From assembly GCA_023379725.1 (NCBI GenBank), contig JAMCPC010000019.1, positions 1-7,511 of the forward strand: a DNA stretch of 7,511 nucleotides, in the 5' to 3' direction. Shown here one piece after another: positions 5,513 through 7,511 of this stretch. A model generated the notes under the pieces. That model worked only from the letters and a program-made list of their open reading frames with translations. It was not told where the DNA came from and searched no databases. Made by a program: the position numbers and the translations under genes. Every line of letters begins with the position of its first letter. Position 1 is the stretch's first letter. The DNA comes from Actinomycetota bacterium. GTDB taxonomy: Bacteria; Actinomycetota; Acidimicrobiia; Acidimicrobiales; JAMCPL01.

Positions 5513-5528
5513 TATAATCGAAAGATCA
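5513..5528 (+). promoter_or_regulatory. -10 hexamer, near-leaderless start of the crotonase gene
   Basis: A perfect TATAAT at 5513-5518 is followed by nine bases and ATG 5528, implying a leader of about zero to three bases. No Shine-Dalgarno sequence precedes the ATG (CGAAAGATC). A convincing -35 at 16-18 bp is not visible. Confidence 0.6.
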
Positions 5529-6505
5529 TGAGTAGCGATTCTCTCTTATTCAACCGTGATGATGGAGTAGCCACAATCACGTTCAATAGGCCATCCAGAA
5601 AGAATGCCTTTGATTTTGCGACGCTGGTAGATTTGCTGGATATTCTTACAGAGGAGCGAAAACACTATGAAGACAGGGTACTTATCATCACGGGAGCAGG
5701 TGGGTCGTTCTGTTCGGGTGCCGACGTAAGCGATCCTACTGGTATTCTTGGGGCGGTGACAGCGGATAACGGGGCTGTGACAGCGGATAGTAATGAAGAG
5801 GTACGATCAGGTGCTAACGATTCCCCAGATATTTCCAAGGCGATTGGAGGAGACGGCAATAGGGGGTCTGTGCAATCTAGCGATAGAGAGAACGCATTGG
5901 GAGGCAGTGCCCTGGAAGCTGCTCGCCTAAAAGACACCAAAGGTGTGAATCCCCACGATCTTTATGGGCTTCGTTATCTGGCCGAGGCTGTGTTGCAACT
6001 ACATCGTTTGCCGATTCCTACCATTGCCAAGGTGGCCGGTATTGCCGCTGGAGCGGGACTCTCTCTTGCCCTGGCCTGTGATATGGTAGTTGCCGGTGAG
6101 AGTGCCAGGCTTTCTGAGATATTTCCACGTCGAGGTCTTTCACTGGACGGTGGTTCATCGTGGCTTCTGCCCAGGCTTGTAGGGCTACACAAGGCCAAGG
6201 AGCTTGCTTATTTTGGGGACATCGTCAGTGCACGTGAGGCACTTGAGATTCACCTGATAAATAGAGTCGTACCAGATGACGAGCTTGACAGTTTTGTAGA
6301 CGATTGGGCCAGGCGACTTGCAAGTGGCCCTACCTTGGCTTACTCAATGACTAAAACCTTGCTCAATTCAGCCTTCGATATTTCCTTTGAAGATGTCGTG
6401 GAGCATGAGGTCCGAGCACAGGCACTGAATTTCAAGAGTCATGATACCCTGGAGGCAATGGCTGCCTTTTTGGAAAAGCGGGAGCCGAAGTTTGAGGGTA
6501 GGTGA
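5528..6505 (+). CDS. Enoyl-CoA hydratase/isomerase (crotonase) family protein with internal insertion
   Basis: A 325-residue crotonase-fold enzyme acting on acyl-CoA thioesters in the cytosol. The first oxyanion-hole segment is GSFCSGADV (59-67) and the second is GIAAGAGLSLALACD (171-185). LSLDGGSSWLLPRLVG (204-219) and the C-terminal AMAAFLEKREPKF (310-322) complete the pattern. The Glu of true hydratases in the GGGCE segment is Ser179 here. Asp207 lies where PaaG-type isomerases have a catalytic Asp, so isomerase or ring-enoyl-CoA activity is as likely as hydration. The family is normally about 260 residues. Residues about 72-143 contain roughly 60 extra, polar, low-complexity residues starting with a duplicated GAVTAD. 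They lie after the first oxyanion segment, in the variable loop near the active-site entrance. The LLM oxidoreductase follows in the same direction; SCP2 is divergent. Confidence 0.88.
   Translation: MSSDSLLFNRDDGVATITFNRPSRKNAFDFATLVDLLDILTEERKHYEDRVLIITGAGGSFCSGADVSDPTGILGAVTADNGAVTADSNEEVRSGANDSPDISKAIGGDGNRGSVQSSDRENALGGSALEAARLKDTKGVNPHDLYGLRYLAEAVLQLHRLPIPTIAKVAGIAAGAGLSLALACDMVVAGESARLSEIFPRRGLSLDGGSSWLLPRLVGLHKAKELAYFGDIVSAREALEIHLINRVVPDDELDSFVDDWARRLASGPTLAYSMTKTLLNSAFDISFEDVVEHEVRAQALNFKSHDTLEAMAAFLEKREPKFEGR
5750..5791 (+). repeat. 21-bp in-frame tandem repeat in the crotonase gene
   Basis: Two consecutive 21-bp copies (5750-5770 and 5771-5791) encode GAVTADN and GAVTADS. GTGACAGCGGATA is identical in both. 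This marks the start of the extra segment and shows that at least part of it arose by tandem duplication without breaking the frame. Confidence 0.8.
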
Positions 6506-6609
6506 AATGGGTAGGGCAGACGGAATGAGCAAGGCCAGTGAAATGACCGAGGCAGGTGAGACGACCGGAGTAAGTGAGACGACCGAGGCAGGTGAGACGA
6601 CCGGAGTAC
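6502..6609. repeat. 18-bp tandem array, six units, starting at the crotonase stop codon
   Basis: Six contiguous 18-bp units start at 6502, 6520, 6538, 6556, 6574 and 6592. Units three to six alternate between GTGARAYGACCGAGGCAG and GTGAGACGACCGGAGTAM, giving a 36-bp higher-order period with 28 identical bases (6545-6572 and 6581-6608). Unit one is GTGAAATGGGTAGGGCAG, whose TGA is the crotonase stop. Unit two is the most diverged. The unit is six codons long, so every frame stays in register across the array. Confidence 0.85.
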
Positions 6610-6674
6610 GATATTTGGGTGCAGGCGAGAAGGCCAGGACACAATCTTTGATGGAGACTGAGGATGTCCGCTAA
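6507..6674 (+). CDS. Possible 55-residue repeat peptide bridging crotonase and oxidoreductase genes
   Basis: ATG 6507 lies one base after the crotonase TGA (6503-6505), and the frame runs to TAA 6672-6674, overlapping the oxidoreductase start by 11 bases. It translates the 18-bp array as hexapeptides EMTEAG, ETTGVS, ETTEAG and ETTGVR, preceded by GMSKAS. The reading is acidic, Thr-rich and lacks hydrophobic core residues. The stop-start spacing would suit translational coupling, but a multiple-of-three array keeps frames open by default. It may simply be non-coding DNA. Confidence 0.25.
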   Translation: MGRADGMSKASEMTEAGETTGVSETTEAGETTGVRYLGAGEKARTQSLMETEDVR

Positions 6675-7511
6675 AGGCAGTTACGCTATATCAATACCTC
6701 TTGAAGGGGTTACTCTTGCGGATCACGAACAGCTGATCAGGGAATTACCCAGCCTCGGATATACAGCTGCATGGTCAGCTGAGGCCAATGGAGCCGATGC
6801 ATTTACTCCGTTGGCGCTGACCTCTACGTGGGCACCTCAAATAAGGCTGGGTACCGGTATAGCTCAAGTATTTACCAGAGGGCCGGGTATCTTGGCTATG
6901 CATATAGCATCTCTATGTGAGCTTGCTCCCGGTAGGGTAGATATAGGTATAGGATCGTCGTCAGATGTAATAGTGGAGAATTGGAATGGTATACCCTTTG
7001 TAGACCCCTATAAAAGAGTAAGAGACGTGACATTGTTTTTGCGTCAGGCTCTCACTGGGGAGAAGGTGGATCAGAGGTATGACACATTCGAGATACACGG
7101 ATTCAGGCTGACCCGACCTGTTGCGGTGATGCCAAAGATATACATTGCGGCTCTTCGCCAGGGAATGCTCAGGCTTGCCGGTAGGGTAGGTGATGGTGCA
7201 GTCGTGAACTGGCTGTCCGCTGAGGATGTCCCCAAGGTAGCAAAAGAGGTGGCTAAGGGGGGCGGCGGTAGGGATATAGTTGCACGTATCTATGTAATAC
7301 CTACACCAGATCGTGATATTGCAATGAATATCGGCAGGATGATTATTGCCTGGTATATGAATGTGCCCGTCTATCGTCAATTTCAGGAGTGGGTGGGGCG
7401 TGGCGAGTTGTTCAAGGAGATGTGGGATGCGTGGGAGTCAGGCGATCGCAAGGCTGCGCTGGCAGCGATACCCGAACAGGCTGTAGACGAGTTGATAGTT
7501 CATGGTACGCC
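6664..7511 (+). CDS. LLM-class F420-dependent oxidoreductase, incomplete at the window edge
   Basis: The first 282 residues of a luciferase-like monooxygenase fold (TIM-barrel) protein; the frame is open to the edge and the C-terminus is missing. Family features: LGYTAAWSAEANGADAFTPL (31-50), then IRLGTGIAQVFTRGP (60-74), then AMHIASLCELAPGRVDIGIG (78-97), where the GRVDIGIGSSS strand shapes the cofactor site. WNGIPFVDPYKRVRD follows at 107-121, PKIYIAALRQGMLRLAGRVGDG at 157-178 and DELIVHGT at 275-282. In actinomycetes this subclass mostly uses reduced F420 for hydride transfer to ketones, alcohols or steroid-like substrates; the substrate is not evident. ATG 6664 is preceded by GGAG with a seven-base spacer. 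It begins 158 bp after the crotonase stop, same strand, probably one transcript. Confidence 0.9.
   Translation, partial: MSAKGSYAISIPLEGVTLADHEQLIRELPSLGYTAAWSAEANGADAFTPLALTSTWAPQIRLGTGIAQVFTRGPGILAMHIASLCELAPGRVDIGIGSSSDVIVENWNGIPFVDPYKRVRDVTLFLRQALTGEKVDQRYDTFEIHGFRLTRPVAVMPKIYIAALRQGMLRLAGRVGDGAVVNWLSAEDVPKVAKEVAKGGGGRDIVARIYVIPTPDRDIAMNIGRMIIAWYMNVPVYRQFQEWVGRGELFKEMWDAWESGDRKAALAAIPEQAVDELIVHGT

Noticed and set aside
6432..6644. Two minus-strand frames rich in SGRLTCLG or RSSHLPRS repeats
   Set aside because: They are antisense readings of the 18-bp array, whose multiple-of-three unit keeps all frames open.
6961..7380. 139-residue minus-strand frame near the right end
   Set aside because: Antisense to the clearly recognisable LLM oxidoreductase; Cys/His/Tyr-rich reading typical of a shadow frame.

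Overview
The window looks like chromosomal DNA from an actinomycete of moderate GC content. The evidence is an F420-type LLM oxidoreductase, an SCP2 domain protein, a PaaG-like crotonase and a YdjC-family deacetylase. Their wording best matches what I remember from the class Acidimicrobiia. That class assignment is memory-based inference; placement in the Actinomycetota is firmer. There are no tRNA or rRNA genes, no CRISPR array and no transposase gene.

Layout. Positions 1-286 hold no gene but carry an imperfect tandem array (59-249). A large plus-strand gene (287-2326) encodes a 679-residue protein with a degenerate RecB/PD-(D/E)XK-like domain that appears to occur twice. A second tandem array (2321-2480) starts at its stop codon. 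A small single-span membrane protein (2544-2696), probably missed by length-limited gene callers, and a bidirectional hairpin terminator (2680-2704) follow. A minus-strand two-TM K+ channel with a cytosolic RCK domain (2779-3816) is divergent from a plus-strand YdjC/ChbG-type deacetylase (3915-4796). A convergent gap (4797-4962) holds a 15-bp direct repeat and a GC-rich hairpin resembling an IS200/IS605 end. A minus-strand SCP2 protein (4963-5349) is divergent from a crotonase-family gene (5528-6505), with a palindrome between them. After the crotonase comes an 18-bp x 6 tandem array (6502-6609) inside a possible 55-codon bridging ORF. The window ends in an incomplete F420-dependent LLM oxidoreductase (6664 to the edge).

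How the parts may work together. SCP2, crotonase and LLM oxidoreductase form a plausible lipid/acyl-CoA/steroid catabolism neighbourhood. The crotonase and oxidoreductase are probably co-transcribed. The channel and the deacetylase only share a promoter region. The nuclease-like gene and small membrane gene are a separate block of unknown function.

Two themes recur. First, four genes have a near-consensus -10 hexamer only 6-9 nt upstream of the start codon, as expected for leaderless mRNAs. Second, tandem arrays whose units begin with GTGA occur after gene ends, and in two cases the first unit contains the gene's own TGA stop. Both themes are read directly from the sequence; their functions are inference.
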